From Actinomycetaceae bacterium (GTDB taxonomy: Bacteria > Actinomycetota > Actinomycetes > Actinomycetales > Actinomycetaceae), in the NCBI GenBank assembly GCA_030530685.1, contig JAUMUM010000017.1:1-50448 (forward strand): 50,448 nucleotides of DNA, read 5' to 3'. This document shows, one piece after another, positions 50,401-50,448 of the stretch. The notes beneath the pieces were generated by a model. It saw nothing but the letters and a program-made list of their open reading frames with translations, searched no databases and was not told the origin of the DNA. Positions within the stretch are counted from its first letter, which is position 1. Each line of letters starts with the position of its first letter. The translations under genes and the position numbers were made by a program.

Positions 50401-50448
50401 CGAGCAGTCCGGGCACATTGCCGGCGTCGGCTTCGACCTGTACGTGCG
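47405..50448 (+). CDS. mfd: Transcription-repair coupling factor Mfd (3' end outside window)
   Basis: 1014 codons are present of the usual 1,150-1,200. Mfd pushes stalled RNA polymerase off DNA and recruits UvrA. The UvrB-like N-terminus includes EVFPAWETLPHERLSP and RGGIVDVFPP. The RNA-polymerase-interaction domain is SLKPGDFVVHEQHGVGRFV. The RecG-like motor has Walker A SGDVGYGKTE (665-674), LVVVDEEQRFGV, SATPIPRTL, and the TRG/motif VI region TTIVETGLDISNAN and HQLRGRVGRGRERAYAYF. An Ala/Gly/Thr/Ser-rich insertion (about residues 46-72) interrupts the N-terminal domain. ATG at 47405 has GAGGAAG 7 bases before it. The window ends near the start of the C-terminal D7 region. Confidence 0.96.
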   Translation, partial: MLRSILPIVGADPALAQALAQGRDNRDLAMPRGLVAPTLALLAEAGATEAGGSSATGPGARESTEATGGAPLTVAVTATGRGADELAGALRAYLPADSVEVFPAWETLPHERLSPRSDTVARRLRVQRRLAHPEEFAPLSVLVMPVRALLQPIAVGLGDLVPVRVRTGQTIDLAQLERDLAGAAYNRVDMVERRGEFAVRGGIVDVFPPTDAHPSRLELFGDDVEEIRTFSVADQRSLEAADELYAPPCREILLTEAVRERARGLTGALPGAIDMLDKIASGIAPEGMESLAPALVDMTPVVATLPPGARVCLIEPERVSQRADSLIATTEEFLGAAWSSAAAGGKVPVDVDEASFDDLIDTRRAATERGLAWWTLAGFPREGEQGIRAAEPQKFLGEIEAAIADMSRKAADSWRLVLAVEGAGIGRRLRDQLEEAGVPASFAPDLPEALKPGVCHVTAAPIASGFVMDGQRLALYAATDITGRGGSSTRDMRKMPARRKAAVDPLSLKPGDFVVHEQHGVGRFVKMAKRAIGASRQTQREYVVLEYASTRRGAPPDQLWVPTDALDQVSRYSGGEAPSLNKMGGADWAKTKAKARAATRQIASELVRLYAARQATKGFAFSPDTPWQRELEDSFAYVETPDQLHTIDEVKADMERPVPMDRLISGDVGYGKTEIALRAAFKAVQDGKQVAILVPTTLLVSQHFETFQERYSGFPVRLAELSRFQSERESQATIQGLADGTVDVVIGTHRLLTGSVRFKNLGLVVVDEEQRFGVEHKETLKQLYPDVDVLSMSATPIPRTLEMAVTGVREMSTLATPPEERHPVLTYVGARENRQITAAIRRELLRDGQVFYVHNRVGDMERVSARLAELVPEARIGVAHGKMSEHQLELVIQAFWNKEIDVLVCTTIVETGLDISNANTLIVDDAEIFGLSQLHQLRGRVGRGRERAYAYFLYDPAKALTETALERLRTIAANTDLGSGIQVAMRDLEIRGAGNMLGGEQSGHIAGVGFDLYV

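Noticed and set aside
48623-50416. 600-codon minus-strand frame across mfd
   Set aside because: Antisense of conserved Mfd helicase motifs; no start signal or family signature.

Overview
The window is high-GC DNA with GTG/TTG starts and many apparently leaderless genes. It carries the actinobacterial block metG-tatD-rpfB-rsmA-ispE-ABC-F. The Rpf-like protein ends in an aggregation-promoting-factor type lytic domain. Together these point to an actinobacterium of the Actinomycetaceae type. That placement is inferred from gene content and style, not from a marker-gene comparison.

Layout. 1-7.4 kb: rsmI, divergent from a gene cut by the window edge; an uncharacterised gene behind a DtxR/IdeR-like box; a DUF1540 cysteine protein; a Cof-type HAD phosphatase; a nicotinamidase-like isochorismatase fold with a long acidic tail; two small paralogous membrane proteins. 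7.5-10.5 kb: metG and tatD. 10.6-19.9 kb: an array of seven or eight minus-strand paralogues, each with a four-helix membrane module and a Pro/Gln/Gly/Tyr-rich tail. One copy is frameshifted, one is 5'-truncated, one is a double-module fusion and one is a probable remnant. The array sits between tatD and rpfB, which are normally neighbours. 20.4-22.6 kb: rpfB-like gene and rsmA. 22.8-26.6 kb: nitroreductase, an unknown membrane protein, and a GltS-type glutamate/sodium symporter. 26.9-30.8 kb: a tight operon ispE-ABC-F-azlC-azlD. 31-38 kb: YrdC-like protein; XRE/MmyB-type regulator divergent from a zinc alcohol dehydrogenase; NTF2-like protein; ABC-2 exporter pair with a TetR regulator. 38.3-40.5 kb: tRNA-Gln(TTG), a glmU lacking its acetyltransferase core, and prs. 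40.9-43.7 kb: three-gene FtsX/MacB-type ABC cassette. 43.8-50.4 kb: GNAT acetyltransferase, TSUP exporter, rplY/ctc, pth, and mfd running off the end.

How it works together. The housekeeping parts serve translation (rsmI, metG, rsmA, tRNA-Gln, rplY, pth), isoprenoid and cell-wall precursors (ispE, glmU, prs), wall remodelling (Rpf-like) and repair (mfd, tatD). The most unusual content is the paralogue array. Its members are not an operon: five have their own -10 element (TAGACT or TAGTCT) 5-7 bases before the ATG. The same TANNNT-N6/7-start arrangement precedes many other genes here. In three places it instead precedes a short leader ORF whose stop touches the start of the main gene. Short local duplications in spacers, often repeating the 3' end of the upstream gene, are a second recurring trait. 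Low-complexity insertions inside housekeeping enzymes are a third. No CRISPR, phage or insertion-sequence genes were seen.
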